This document shows, piece after piece, positions 10,602 to 23,052 of a stretch of DNA of 64,000 bases. The DNA is from Coix lacryma-jobi var. lacryma-jobi (taxonomy: Eukaryota > Streptophyta > Magnoliopsida > Poales > Poaceae). Location: the NCBI GenBank assembly GCA_009763385.1, contig CM019828.1, forward strand, positions 26,280,751-26,344,750, in the 5' to 3' direction. Made by a program: the position numbers and the translations under genes. Under the pieces are notes generated by a model. That model worked only from the letters and a program-made list of their open reading frames with translations. It was not told the origin of the DNA and did no database searches. How positions within the stretch are numbered: position 1 is the first letter of the stretch; each line of letters begins with the position of its first letter.

Positions 10602-13110
10602 ATGGCTTCTTCCACTCCTTCGTTCTCTGCTGGTGCCATCATCTGGTTCGGGAGCCTCGAGTTCCTGGCCACCGGCAGCGGCAACGAGCTGACCCTGCTC
10701 TCCACGGAGGGCCCGAGCGGAGGGCGTGTCACGCCACCCCGCGCGGGAGGCGTGGCGCGTCGCCCGCACCACCACGCGTCGCCACCCTGTGAGCGGCGCC
10801 GTCGTCACCATCTTCGCCAGGCACAGGCGGTGCCCACGGTGTACACCCATTTCCCCGCGGCCGGCGCGGGGTCCCCGAGGAGGAACCTGCCCGGCGCACG
10901 GCTGGAGACTTCTAGGGCGCGCGCACTCTCCCAGCGAGTTCGCGTTCGTCATGCGCACGGACCGGGAGCCTGGCCAGAGGCCCCCGAGCCATGCTCCGTC
11001 GACACCACCTGGCTTCCTCCCGCACAGGGTGTACCGCGCTCGACGCCAGTGGTACCCGTTCGGCCTCAACAACTCCGCAGCTGTCTACGCCCACCACCTC
11101 GACGAGCGCCGCCAGGACCGGGCGGCGGCAGAGCGGGGGGAACGTCCAGGCGCAATCCTACGAGCGACCGCCGACCTGGAGATCGTCTACCCCGCGCACG
11201 TCGACCGCGGCTTCTCACGAGTCGTCGAGCCACCCCGGCGAGCCACCATCGGAGAGTGGCACCGCGAGCTGCAGTCCCAACACGAGCCAAGGCGGCGCGA
11301 CACCAACAGCTCCGACTCCGACGAATACGACTACCACGACACTGACCTCTGGGATCCCACCAGGGAGTGCTTCCAGCTCGAGGGGGTCGTGGACGATGCC
11401 GAGGACGATGGCGACGACGACACCAGGCCGGCGCTCAACCTCGAAGAACCCGGAGACGTGGCCGCGGCAGGCGGATCACGCGTTCAGGGGAGGAACGAAC
11501 CCCCGGCACCGGCTGCACCATCTCAGCACAGCGACGACCGGGCGGCACAGCTCGCGCAGCTGCGGGAGTCCATCGCCAAGGCTGAGGAGGACCGGCAACG
11601 CCTGTTGCAGCTCGAGAAAACACTAGTGCAGGAACAAGCCCAGCATCGAGGCGCCGGTGTTCGTGGCCGCGCTCAAGAGGTCCACCGGCAGATCCTCGAG
11701 GACGGGGCACCAGCACGCCCCGAGGTGCGTTTCCCGCGAGCCGGGCAGAACGTGGTGGCGGCCGCAATGCTGCTCCGTGATCTACCCGCCGTCTCCAACC
11801 CTGACGCCAGGCGCATGCTCAGGGAAATGTAGAACCTCCTTGATACAGCCGCTGTGCAGCAGGCCGAGAGCTCAGCCTCGCGCCGCCGTGGGGCGGCCTC
11901 GGGGAAGCCAGCAGACGCGCCCCGTAACGAGCGTGAGATGTCCGTCCACCAGCCGGACGCCTCTCGAGCCAGGCCAGTCCGGGAGCGGATCGTTGACAAC
12001 CGGCCACCTTGAGATCCCAATGACGCCCGCAACAACATCAACCGCCGGCGCAAGGACAAGGGTGCTGAGGAGCGTGGCTATAATGCCCATCGAGGAGGGC
12101 GCTACGACAGTGACGAGGACCGGCAAACCCTCGAGCCCCCGGGCCCCAGGGTTTTCAGCCGGGCCATCCGCAGCTCGACCCTCCCCGACCGCTTTCGACC
12201 ACCAACCAACATCGTGAAGTATGACGTGGAGGTCGAGCCCAAGCTATGGCTCTCTGACTTCCGCCTTGGCTGCCAACTAGGCGGGGCAAAGAGCGACGAC
12301 CGCGTGATCATACACCAGCTCCCACTCTACCTCTCGGACACTGCCCGTTCATGGCTCGAGGGGCTCCTGCCGGATCAGATCAACGACTGGGCCGACCTAG
12401 TCAGGGTCTTCGACGGAAATTTCAAGGGAACTTGTGTACGCCCAGGCAACCCCTGGGATCTACGACGTTGCAGGCAGACAGCGGACGAGCCCCTCCACGA
12501 CTTCGCTCGGCGGTTCTCGAAGCAGCGCCTCGAGCTCCCCCACGTGCCTGACGAGGACGTCATCTCCGCGTTCCTCGCGGGCACGACATGCCAAGAGCTA
12601 GTTCACGAGCTAGGGCGCTACCGTCCCAGGACAGTCGAGGATCTAATGGATCGTGTCACCAGCTTTGCCTCAGGCGATGAGGCAGTGGGGGCCTTCTTTG
12701 GCCGCTCCACGGACAAAGGCAAGGCGATGGTCACACCGGAGGGCTCGAGCAAGGGCAACAACGTCAAGAACCGCAACAACGACAACAAAAAGAAGAAGAA
12801 CAAAGGCAAAGGTCAGAAGGCGAAGCGCAACGCTGATGACGATGACGATGAAGAAACGCTCGTGGGCGCCCTCGAGCATAAGAAGCCTCGAGGCCCCCCT
12901 GATGGGGTGGTCTTCAACAAAATGCTCGAGGACCCCTGCCCTTATCACAAGGGTGTCGTGAATCACAAGTTGAAGGACTGCCGACTACTGAAGGGCTTCT
13001 ACTCCAAGCTCGACGACAAGAAGGAAGACGCGCCTAAGGGCAAGGACAACAATCGACGTGACGACGGGGATGCGGATGGCAACTTCCCCCAGTGCGCGAC
13101 TGCTACATGA
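10602..13110 (+). pseudogene. gag: Gypsy-1 gag, frameshifted and with two stops
   Basis: Structural polyprotein of the particle. A plausible start is the ATG at 10602 (MASSTPSFSAG), but that frame is lost and the rest reads in another frame from about 10726, so a frameshift is likely near 10720-10900. In the main frame TAG at 11830-11832 and TGA at 12010-12012 interrupt; both are one C-to-T change from CAG or CGA. The capsid (retrotransposon gag) domain lies at about 12235-12680, with the WLSDFRLG start and the WLEGLLPDQI and DLMDRVTSFA blocks. A Lys/Asp-rich linker follows. A short knuckle-like motif (CPYHKGVVNHKLKDC) lies near 12935. The gag end overlaps the pol frame by 19 bases at 13092-13110. 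Confidence 0.88.
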
Positions 13111-16100
13111 TCTACGGGGGCCCAACCGTCGGGCTCTCGGCTCGAGAAAGAAAGAAGGAGCGCCGGGAGGTCTTTGCACTCCGCCACGACGCCCCCCGGT
13201 ACCTCGACTGGTCTGATGCGCCGATCACGTTCGACCATGACGACCATCCGGATCATGTCGTAAATCCAGGATCATACCCTATTGTCGTCGACCCCGTCAT
13301 CGTCGATGTACGGTTCTCCAAGGTGTTGATGGATGGGGGCTCGAGCCTCAACATCATATACCTCGAGACCCTCGACCTCCTGGGCATTTCGAGGGACCAG
13401 CTCCGACCCAGCGTTGGGGGGTTCCACGGAGTCGTACCAGGGAAGAAGGCACACCCCCTCGGGCGCATCGACCTGCCTGTCTGCTTTGGCACGCCGGCCA
13501 ACTTCCGCCGGGAGACGCTCACCTTCGAGGTGGTCGGGTTCCAAGGGACCTACCACGCCATCATCGGCAGGCCCGGCTACACCAAGTTCATGGCGGTCCC
13601 CAACTACACGTACTTGAAGCTCAAGATGTCGGGGCCGAAAGGGGTCCTCACCGTCGACACCTCATACGAGCACGCGTACCACTGCGACGTGGAGTGCGTC
13701 GAGCGTGGGGAGGCAAACGTCCAACTCGACTCGCTCGAGGCCCTGGCTGCCCTGGCCACCGAGGAGGCCCCTGAAGCAAAGCGCCACGCTGGCACCTTCG
13801 AGCCGGCGGAGCACACCAAGCAGATACCCGTCGACCCGACCTCGACCAATGGCAAGACGCTGGCCATCAGCGCCAGCCTCGAGCCTAAATAGGAAGCAGT
13901 GCTCGTTGACTTTCTCCGCGCGAACATCGACATGTTTGCGTGGAGCCCCTCGGACATGCCAGGCATACCGAGGGGAGTCGCCGAGCACGCCTTGGAGATC
14001 CAGGCCGGGTCCAGACCAGTGAGGCAACGCCTGCGCCGCTTTGACGAGGAGAAGTGTAGGATCATCGGCGAGGAGGTGCACAAGCTTTTGGCGGCTGGAT
14101 TTGTCAAGGAGGTATTTCAACCGGAGTGGCTAGCTAACCCTGTACTAGTTAGGAAAAAGAATGGAAAAATGCGGATGTGTGTAGACTACACTGGTCTGAA
14201 TAAAGCATGCCCAAAAGTTCCATTTCCTTTACCTAGAATTGATCAGATTGTCGATTCCACTGCGGGGTGTGAAGTACTTTCGTTCCTCGATGCGTATTCC
14301 AGCTACCACCAGATTAAGATGAAAGAATCCGATGAACTCGCTACCTCTTTTATTACGCCTTTTGGTATGTATTGCTATGTTACAATGCCCTTCGGCCTTT
14401 GAAACGCCAGGGCAACATATCAGCGTTGTATGCAGCATGTCTTTGGCGAACGCATAGGCAAAACCATCGAGGCCTACGTCGACGACATCGTGGTTAAGAC
14501 CAAGAAAGTCGGGGACCTCGTTAGTGATCTCGAGACCACGTTCGAGTGCCTCCGGGCCAAGAATGTGAAACTCAACCCCGAGAAATGTGTCTTTGGTGTG
14601 CCTCGAGGCATGCTACTTGGCTACATTGTCTCACAGTGGGGGATCGAGGCCAACCCCAAAAAAATCTCGGCAGTCACGAAGATGGGCCCGATTCGAGACC
14701 TCAAGGGTGTACAGAAAGTGACAGGCTATCTAGCCGCCCTCAGCAGGTTCATCTCGAGGCTGGGGGAAAAGGCGCTACCCCTCTACCGCCTACTGAAGAA
14801 AACGGAACGCTTTGCGTGGACCGTCGAAGCCGAGGAAGCCCAAACCAAGTTGAAGGAGTTGCTGACTTCCGCGCCAATTCTCATGCCACCACGACCAGCC
14901 CAGGGTGACGATCCCCCCGAGCCTCTCCTCCTCTACGTGGCCGCAATCACCCAGGTGGTCAGCGCGGTTGTAGTCGTCGAGAGACACGAGGAGGGTCACG
15001 TGCTACCAGTCCAACGGCTGGTGTACTTCATCAGTGAGGTGCTCTCCGAGGCCAAGATCCGGTACCCACACATCTAGAAGCTGCTCTACGGCATCATCAT
15101 CACAAGGCGCAAGCTCCAGCATTATTTTCTCGCTCATCCCGTAACGGTGGTATCGTCCTCCCCCCTTGGAGAGATCATCAACAACCGAGAGGCCACGGGG
15201 CGCATCGCCAAGTGGTCTGCCGAGCTAATGGGGGAGGCCATCACCTACGCTCCACGAAAAGCCATCAAGTCGCAAGCATTGGCGGACTTCGTTGCTGAGT
15301 GGACCGACACCCAGCTCCTGCTGGCACAAATCCAAGCCGAGCTCTGGACTATGTACTTCGATGGGTCCCTCATGAAGACAGGGGCAGGCGCGGGCCTGCT
15401 CTTCATCTCACCCCTCGGAGTTCACATGCGTTACCTGCTGCGCTTGCACTTCCCCGCCTCCAACAACGTCACTGAGTACGAGGCCCTCGTCAACGGGCTG
15501 CGCATCGCCCTCGAGCTTGGGGTCCGACGCCTCGACGTTCGAGGGGACTCGCAGCTCGTCGTCAACCAAGTCATGAAGGCCTCAAGCTGCATCGATCCCA
15601 AGATGGAAGCATACAGTGGAGAAGTGCGCAAGCTAGAAGACAAGTTCCATGGCCTGGAGCTCAACCACATTGCTCGAAAGTACAACGAGGCCGCAGACGA
15701 GCTGGCTAAGTTAGCATCCACGCGCGGCACCATCCCACTAGACGTCTTCTCGAGGGACGTTTTCGAGCCATCCATCAAGATCAGCCCGGGGGCTGGCCCC
15801 TCGACGCCACCCCTCGAGCCGAACGCAGGGGCTCGACCCTCAACGCCACCCCTCGAGAACGACCCCTCGACATCCGTTGAGGCAACGCAGATCGACGCAC
15901 CCGCCACTTCTTCATCACGACCCCTCGACTGGCGGACGCCCTTCCTCGACTACCTGACGCAAGGCGTGCTACCAGAAGACAAGACGGAGGCCCGACGCAT
16001 CGCTCGAAGGGCCAAGACCTACGTCATCTACGACGATGAACGAGAGTTGTACCGTCGGAGACCATCAGGAATCCTTCAGCACTGCATCCCCCTCGAGGAA

Positions 16101-17171
16101 GGACGCAGGCTTCTCGATGACATGCATTCGGGGCCTTGCGGCCATCACGCAGCGCCAAGGACCTTGGTGGGGAACGCCTTCCGCCAAGGCTTCTACTGGC
16201 CAACCGTCTTTGGAGACGCCAAGCGCCTGGTTCGAGCCTGCCAAGGGTGTCAGTTCTACGCCAAGCAAACGCACCAGCCCACGCACGCCCTGCAAATGAT
16301 CCCCATAACTTGGCCGTTTGCCGTCTGGGGGCTCGACCTCGTGGGTCCCCTCAAGATGACAACTGGAAAGTGCACGCATGTGCTCGTGGCCGTCGACAAA
16401 TTCACCAAGTGGATTGAGGCTAAGCCCATAGGCAACCCCACCTCCGAGAAGGCCGTCGAGTTCATCTCCGACATCATGTACCGGTTTGGGGTGCCTAACG
16501 TCATCATCACCGACAACGGCACACAATTTGCGGGCAAAAAGTTCACCAACTTCTGCGACGACAACAACATCCGCATGAATTGGGCCTCGGTCGCATACCC
16601 TCAATGCAACGGGCAGGTCGAGCGCGCCAACGGCATGATACTCCACGGGCTGAAGCCAAGGTTGTTCAAGACCCTCAAGAATTTTGGAAAAGGGTGGGCT
16701 GCAGAGCTCCCCTTGGTGCTGTGGGGCCTCAGGACTACGCCGAGTCGAGCCACCGGGTTCACTCCGTTCTTCCTAACCTACGGCGCCGAGGCTGTCTTGC
16801 CTACGGAACTCGAGTACGGCTCCCCTCGACTTCGAGCCTACAACGAGCAAACCAACGACGAGAGGGTTGCCAACGCCAAGGACCAGCTCGAGGAAGCTCG
16901 AGACGTGGCGCTCATCAACTCCGCGCGCTACCAGCAAACACTTCGACGCTACCACGACAAGCACGTGCGCAAGAGGGACCTGGCGGTGGGGGACCTCGTG
17001 CTTCGACGGCTGCAGGATAATCGAGGGCGCCACAAGCTCACTCCTCCATGGGAGGGCCCATACACCATAGCTGAAGTGCTCAAGCCAGGAATGTACAAGC
17101 TCTACGACGGTCAAGGCAGGATTCTGGCGAACGCAAGGAACATATCCCAGCTACGTCGCTTCTACCCTTAA
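13092..17171 (+). pseudogene. pol: Gypsy-1 pol (protease, RT, RNase H, integrase), three stops
   Basis: One frame of 1,360 codons interrupted by TAG 13890, TGA 14400 and TAG 15075. Numbering from 13092: aspartic protease motif MDGGSSLN near 82; reverse transcriptase about 340-600 with YVDD near 462; first RNase H about 600-660; a second RNase H-like domain from YFDGS near 755 with the TEYEAL and GDSQLVVNQ blocks; integrase HHCC finger near 1010-1050 and catalytic D near 1081, D1139 (TDNGTQ) and E1175 (NGQVERANG); C-terminal tail with the GDLVLRR block. The order RT before integrase defines Gypsy. All three stops fall where the family normally has CAG or CGA. Apart from these stops the domains look well kept. 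Confidence 0.93.
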
Positions 17172-17725
17172 GGGCCTCGAGGCCTTGTTCATTTTATTGC
17201 TTTGTACAAACACGTTGAATATGAATGAGCAAACTCGTGCATCATCTTTCATATTACTTAGCAACTTAAGGTAGCGTCGACCCTGCCTTGCTCAGGGTCG
17301 AGCCTCCCTCGGGGGCTGACAGGGGGGAACCCCCTCCCCAGACTCCGAAAAAAGCGCGTTTTCTTTTCAAAAAATTCGACCCTCGTCTCGATTCGCACCT
17401 CGAGCATACTAGCAGCGTCTAAATCCGTAAATACCCCGAGCCTCCAAGAGTCGGGGGGCGTCGACGTAGACGGCCACCTACGCCCCCGGGCTACGGTACC
17501 CTACCTACGCCTCCCCTCGAGGAACTCGTGGCGCGTATCGAAGGAACACAGACCAAGCCAGTTGAAGCTCGAGCTAGCGACAAAGAGAAATGATCGAATA
17601 AATTTGAAAAGAAAACAGCTTCTTTAAACAAATGAGTCATATACACATGCGTTGGCCTCGACGGGCCGCAAGTCATGACATAAATTTTTACAAGGGCCTC
17701 GACGCCCAAATTTGGCACGCAGGCC
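17172..17725. other. Gypsy-1 spacer between pol and the opposite-strand gene
   Basis: About 550 bases without a supported frame. It is the convergent tail region: pol ends at 17171 from the left and the minus-strand gene ends at 17726 from the right. AT-rich stretches near 17190-17270 and 17590-17640 could hold 3' ends for both transcripts. CTCGAG and CCTCGA motifs are frequent, as in the rest of the element. Confidence 0.6.
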
Positions 17726-20700
17726 TCACTCTTCATCGGTCTGGTACTCCTCCCCAAGGTCTTCTGCCACGGGCTCAGCCTCGACGTCCGGGCCAGGAGG
17801 AGGGGGGCCACCTGCACCACTGTCCGCATCGGGAGGCAGCACGTCCTCCTCGAAGAGCTTCGCGAGCGCCGCCCCCGGCCTCTCCACCTTCTCCAGGATC
17901 TTGTCGACGCGGCGGTTGTTCCACTCCTCGTCCTTCCCCTCGATCTCGACGAAGCCCTTGGCAATGACGTTGACCGGGTAGCGGAAGCCGGAGCGAACGG
18001 CCGCAAGCGCCTGCTTCACGCCGTGGTGGAGAGCGCTCCTGACGTGGTCCCGCGCGGACATGTCAAAGAAGCACAGGGCGTCGACTAGGGCGTCACTCCG
18101 AGCCACCGCGCCCTCCGCCGGGGCCACCGGGTCAGCACCCCACATGGAGCCAAGCCTGTCGAGGGTGCCGCGCGCTCGCTCCACCACCATGATTTCGTCC
18201 CGGAGTTGATCCACGAGAGTCTGATTCGTCTCGCGGAGCTCCTTGGCGGCCTCCTCGACATCTATGCAACAAACAGAAAAGAGTGAGTCCGCAGCGGGGC
18301 AAGAATCTCGAGATCAAAGCAAGACGAAGCGTGAAAATTACCCTGGCAGTGCACGCCCAGAGCGGCGAAGTCGCTGGTAAGGACCTCGACGCGCTGCTCG
18401 AGTGTACGCTTCTGGGATAGCACGTCGAGCTTCTCGCCCCTAAGGTCCTTGACTAGCTTGCCCATCTGCGCAAGGGCAGGTCCTTCTGGATCACCACCTG
18501 CCGCGTTGCCTCCGCTGCAGCCAGGGCGATGGCGGCCTCGCTCTTGGCCTCCTCTACCTCTTTCCTCGCCGCCTCCGCTGCAGACTGGGCGGTGGCGGCT
18601 TCGCTTCGAGCGTTGACGGCCTCCTTCTTCGCTGCCTCTGCTACAGACCGGGCGGTGGCGGCTTTGCTACGGGCGTCGGCGGCCTCCTTTCTCGACGCCT
18701 CCACCATGGCCAGAGCGGTGGCGGCCTCCCTCTTAGCTTGGGTGGCCTCGTCACGAGCCGCCTGGGTCTCCGCCTGCGCCGCGTTGAGCCGGCTCGCCAT
18801 CTGCGCGTTCTGACCCAGCTCGGCGCGGAGCTCCAGGAGCTCCCCCTCCACCTTCGCGAGGGCGGCCGCCACCTGCGCGGACTTGTCCGCCTCCCCTAAG
18901 AAGGACTTCTCCGCCTCCGCCACGACCTTGGCCACCTCCCTGAAGATCAACCGTGCCTCCCGCGGGGCCCCCTGCCGAGTCGATCGCTCGGCGAGGATAA
19001 CGGCGTCGGTCGGGCTCGGCGCATCAGGATACAGCCACACCGGCCGATCGATCGCGACGATGGGCAGGCCCTCCTCCTCCGGCTCGAGCGGCGCCGGTTG
19101 TGGCCCACCAACTGGCGACACAGGCTGCGGTTCCCTCTGCCCCCTCCGCCGTCTCCTCCTGCTGCTCTATCCCCTCCCGAGGCGACGGCGCGGCCTCGTG
19201 TGGAGGCAGGGACTCGAGCGGTAGCGGATCGCTCGAAGGGTGGCTCGTCCCCAAGCTCTCCTCCCTCGCCGGGTCTTCCGGCGTCTTGTCGTCCCTGGCC
19301 GGTGCCTCGAGCGCCAGCATTGAGCCCTCGACCGGGGACGGCACCCGCTCCAGCTCGTCCAGGAGCTCCTCCACCGTCGGCACCTTCTCCACTGATGCCT
19401 CTCCCTCCTTCCCCTTCTCCGCGGGCCGGCTCGCGTCGACTGGGGTCTCGAGGGCCATTGCTCCCTCAGTCCCAGACGCCGACGGGGCCGCGCCTGTCTC
19501 GGGTATTCCCCCCGAGATGGTCGTCATGACGGGGGGAAGAGTGGCCTGCTCGGTAGGCACCACTGAAGGGGGAGGTGGAGGAGGAGGTGGTGGAGGTGGA
19601 GCTACGACGGACGCAGTTACGGCAGGCTCGGCGCCAGGAGTCGCGGTCCCTGCTGAAAAGGAGAACTAAGTCGTCAGAATCAGGAAAGAGCCTCGACCCC
19701 CGTTGTCGACGGTGATGGCCTCACCGAGATCCGCAGCGGCCATCTGGCTTCCTCGAGCTATGGCTGCTCGAACCTTCACCAGCCAGGCGGCCTCTCCAGC
19801 GGAAGAAGGAGCCATACCTCGAGGTGCTTGGGCCTCGGCAGAGCTCGAGGTCTTGGCCCGCTTGGACACCGCGGGGTCCGCCTCCTACCGGGAGCGCTTT
19901 TCCCTGAAAAACCAGAAACAGCACATATCACCAAAGGTAATAAAGTAAAGTTTCCCTACCAACGAAATTAAGGAGCACTACTTACCCAAAGCGACGGCGG
20001 GGCTTCTTCCCCGAATCGCCGGACCCGCTCGGGGGCTTCGAGCCCGCCCCTTGGCTCGAGCCACGCCCCTGAGCCATCTCCGTATGGGCCGGATGGGGGG
20101 AAGGCTCCCAATGCTTCCCGTGGCTCGACCCCGGCGGGGAGCTCTTCTTTTGTCTCTTGTCCCGGGGGGGCGACCGCGTCTCCTTCGAGCGGTCATCTTG
20201 GCGCCTTTCCCGGCGCGGGCTCCGGGACCTACTCCGGCGCTCGTGCTGGCGGTCACGACCCCCCGCGTCCTTCTCGACCTGTTGGCCGCTTCTCGAGGGT
20301 CGGCCCTTCTCGAGACCCCCCGCCTGGGTCGACGCGGTCGTCGCCTCCTTCTGCGCCGCGACGATGGCGCTCCTAGTTTGAGGCTTCCTCGCGTCAGCGG
20401 GCACATCCGGCACGGAGCTCGACGTGCCCTAAGCCTCCGACGAGGCTGGGCTCGACGCGGCCTTCCGCGGCTGCGTCTCGCGCGATCCCTTCGCCGGGGG
20501 GACCTCCAAGACATTCTCCTGCACAGAGGAACGGTTAGCCCTGATGTCGACGACCCCCGCGCGCCTCAGACGCGCATCCATCCCTTCGTCATCACTCTCC
20601 TCCTCATCATCGTCCTCCTCCTCCGAGCTCGAGGAACTGAGCTCGGGGGACTCCTCTCCAGGCTGCCGGTTACGACGAGCCTTCGCAAGCCTCTGCTCTC

Positions 20701-21898
20701 GAGCCACCCGACGCAAGTTCCTCTCTTTCTTTTTCTTCTTCTTGGCATCTTTACTCTCCTTGTCTTTCTGAGCAGAGAGGTGCCTCACCTGTGTTTCGCG
20801 GCGTCCTCCCTCACCGGGGGCCTTGACACGCGACATGTGAACGCCCCCTGCGAAAAAAAACTCGATGAGAAAAACCGCAAGGAGAGCGAACAGAGTTCGA
20901 AGAAAAAGGAAAGGAAGGGGGGCTCGAGACAGTCTAGCTCAAAGGAAGCTTACCAGGTCGAGGCACCCCGCGTCGGGCGCCATGGCGATCAGGTTGGCCT
21001 CCTCTGGGCGGAACGACCCCTGGACCGTGACTGACACCCGGGAGATAGCCTCGTTCTGAGACAACTCCCCCTCGGCCATCCTCGACTGGTTCAGCGCCTC
21101 GAGCGGGGCGTTCGGCCCCATCTCAAACATGAGGAGGGGGCGGTCCGCCAGACGAAGAACCCTCCGCTGATGAAACGCCCAGATGACCGCCTGGACGGTC
21201 AGCTTCTTCTCCTCCACCAGCACCCGCATCGTGTTCATCAGCGGCTCCAGGTGGCGCTGCCTGTCCGCTGCGACACCCCAGTTCCACTTCTCCGGGCGCT
21301 GGGTGATGACCCTGCTGGTGTACTGCGGAAGGAGCCCGTCCTTGTTCCGTAGGTAGAACCAGTGGTCATTCCACCCCGCCTGGTTGGTGGAGAGCTTGTA
21401 GCGGAGGTAGTCGCGGGGGACGTTGGCCGACGAGGGACCGGTCCTCGCGGTGATGGTGAGGGAGCCCACGCGCGCGAGCCTCCTCTCGCTCGGCTTCGCG
21501 GCCTTGTGGAAGAGCTCCCCCCGGAAGAGGTGGATGAACATCTCCCAGTGCGGCTCGATCTTCAGATACCCCTCGCACACCGCGGCGTAGATGGCGGCAT
21601 GCGAGATGGAGTTGAGGGAGAAGTGCTGCAGCTCCACCTTGAAGTGGTGGGCCAGCCCCCGCATGAAGTGGCTCGGTGGGACGCCGAGCCCCATGCGGTG
21701 GTAGTGCGTGAAGCTCACCACGTACCCCTCCAGCGGGTGCGGCTCCCGGTGGTCCGCCGACGGGAGAATCCACCACGCGGGACCCTCCTGCGGGTTGGGG
21801 CGGAGAAGCCCCCGCTCCACCAGCGTCTCCAGCTCTTGCTGCGTCGTCTTTGTCGGGCTCCAGTCTTCGATCGGCAGCACCTGGGACGAAGCGGCCAT
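17726..21898 (-). CDS. Gypsy-1 opposite-strand gene, five exons, decayed
   Basis: A gene running against gag-pol. Inferred exons: 21898-20954, 20847-19986, 19903-19725, 19652-18342 and 18261-17726. Donors read GTAAGC, GTAAGT, GTGAGG and GTAATT; acceptors all end in AG. Phases agree at the last three junctions. The first junction is out of frame, so an indel or another site is likely there. Further damage: TAG at 20431-20429 and frameshifts near 19130 and 18475. Exon 1 carries the domain known as putative gypsy-type transposon (Transposase_28-like). Later exons are Lys- and Arg/Ser-rich, then acidic, then a long Ala-rich coiled coil, then a C-terminal globular part. The role is unknown; nuclear RNA or chromatin contact is only a guess from composition. 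Confidence 0.8.
18342..19652 (-). CDS. Exon 4 of the opposite-strand gene, coiled coil with 21-residue repeats
   Basis: The first part is Pro/Glu/Ser-rich and low in complexity. After a frameshift near 19130 a long coiled coil follows. It contains three successive 21-residue units and a partial fourth, with starts AATALAMVEASRKEA, AATARSVAEAAKKEA, AATAQSAAEAARKEV and AAIALAAAEATRQ, encoded at about 18510-18735. Twenty-one residues are exactly three heptads. The exon begins at a NAGNAG acceptor (19652 or 19649), so one residue may vary. Confidence 0.75.
20954..21898 (-). CDS. Exon 1 of the opposite-strand gene, Transposase_28-like domain
   Basis: Starts at the ATG at 21898 (MAASSQVLPIEDWSPTK), about 140 bases after a TATA box, and stays open for 315 codons to a GTAAGC donor. 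Blocks such as GYVVSFTHYHRMGLG, PPSHFMRGLAHHF and DHWFYLRNKDG are typical of the plant domain catalogued as putative gypsy-type transposon. Despite the name no transposase chemistry is established for it. No membrane segment or signal peptide is visible. This is the best-kept part of the gene. Confidence 0.85.
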
Positions 21899-22036
21899 GG
21901 CGGCGACGGCGCGGATCTGAGCAGTGGACGGGCGGCCGGGAAGATTCCCAATTGCTGGATCGGGAAGAAGGCGTGTGGAAGCTACGGCGGCGGTGAAGGC
22001 AAAGGCAAAGCAAAGGGTTCCTCTCCCCTCACTCGG

Positions 22037-22044
22037 TATTTATA
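22037..22044 (-). promoter_or_regulatory. TATA box of the opposite-strand gene
   Basis: Read on the minus strand the sequence is CCTATAAATAC, 139 bases upstream of the ATG at 21898. The spacing leaves about 110 bases of 5' UTR, normal for a plant gene. It is separate from the LTR promoters. Confidence 0.72.
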
Positions 22045-22045
22045 G

Positions 22046-23039
22046 GAGAAAACCCCGACAGGCGGGGTCTCCCACGACGGGAAAAAAGGTAACCGCACGC
22101 ATTTAATGCGCCCATCTAACCGAATCTCGAGCCGGTTGATAGGTACACATGGCGATTCCCTATTCGCTCCGCTACCTGGGCCCACCACGACCGCCGCTCC
22201 AACTTCGCGTCTGTCGCCCTCCCTGACAGTTTCCGCCTAAAAAGGCACGCCCAACGGGCAGAAGAATTCCCAGACGACGGAGGCTTCTTCATGAAGGTAA
22301 AAACAGGCCCCGACCCTTCCAAGCCTCGAAGCAGCAAAGGCTGGCCCTCGAAGAGGGTTCGACAGCCGGCTTCGAGCACCCGAGTCAGGGACACCAAGGG
22401 GCGCCACTCGCAGCATCGCTCGAGGGCCAAGCCCTCGAGGCCCCTCACGTGTATCCAAGGCAGGGCGCACGACGTGCAGTGAGATCCCCTCGGAGGGAGG
22501 CATCGAGCCACCAGGTCCTATCGAATGGACCTGGCATTCCTGCAGACTGTGCACCCACGCTTTATGAGATCGCCTCCGGGCTTCAGTCGACCCTATCGAA
22601 CGGGGCATGAGGTCTCACTTGGATTCCCCCGTTACCAGCTCACCGGGAACCTCGATACTCGCCCGCTCGTGGTAGTACGAGGCATCCCCCCTCGCATCCG
22701 ATCGAAATGACTCGTGGGATGACAAGCCAGGGCAGCCGGCGTGCCGGACAGCTCGAAGAGCCGGCCGGTCGGTTCAGCCTGGCACCCCTCGACGAAAGAG
22801 GGTCAAAAAAACTCGGGGGCTCGACACCCCCGAACCTAAAAAACACAACTAACATTCACACTCGCAAAAAGCCCACGAGGGAGTTCTAACCACTCCCCCG
22901 CGGCCTCGGGGGCTACACCCGCGGGTGCCGCTTGCGCGACACCCACGGAATCAAGGCAACCAGACCCTCGAGAACCAGTCAGCTAACCCTCAGGATCCCG
23001 GTTTGGAGCCCCTGCTCGAGTGCCAGCACTCGAACAAGG
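22046..23039. other. Gypsy-1 region between the opposite-strand promoter and the 3' LTR
   Basis: About 1 kb, GC-rich, no supported frame. It should hold the upstream promoter of the minus-strand gene. Short frames on both strands look random. Confidence 0.6.
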
Positions 23040-23052
23040 GCTTGGGGGCTAC
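23040..23052 (+). other. Gypsy-1 polypurine tract
   Basis: GCTTGGGGGCTAC lies directly before the 3' LTR start. It is G-rich but not pure purine, as in other Tat-type elements. Confidence 0.65.
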
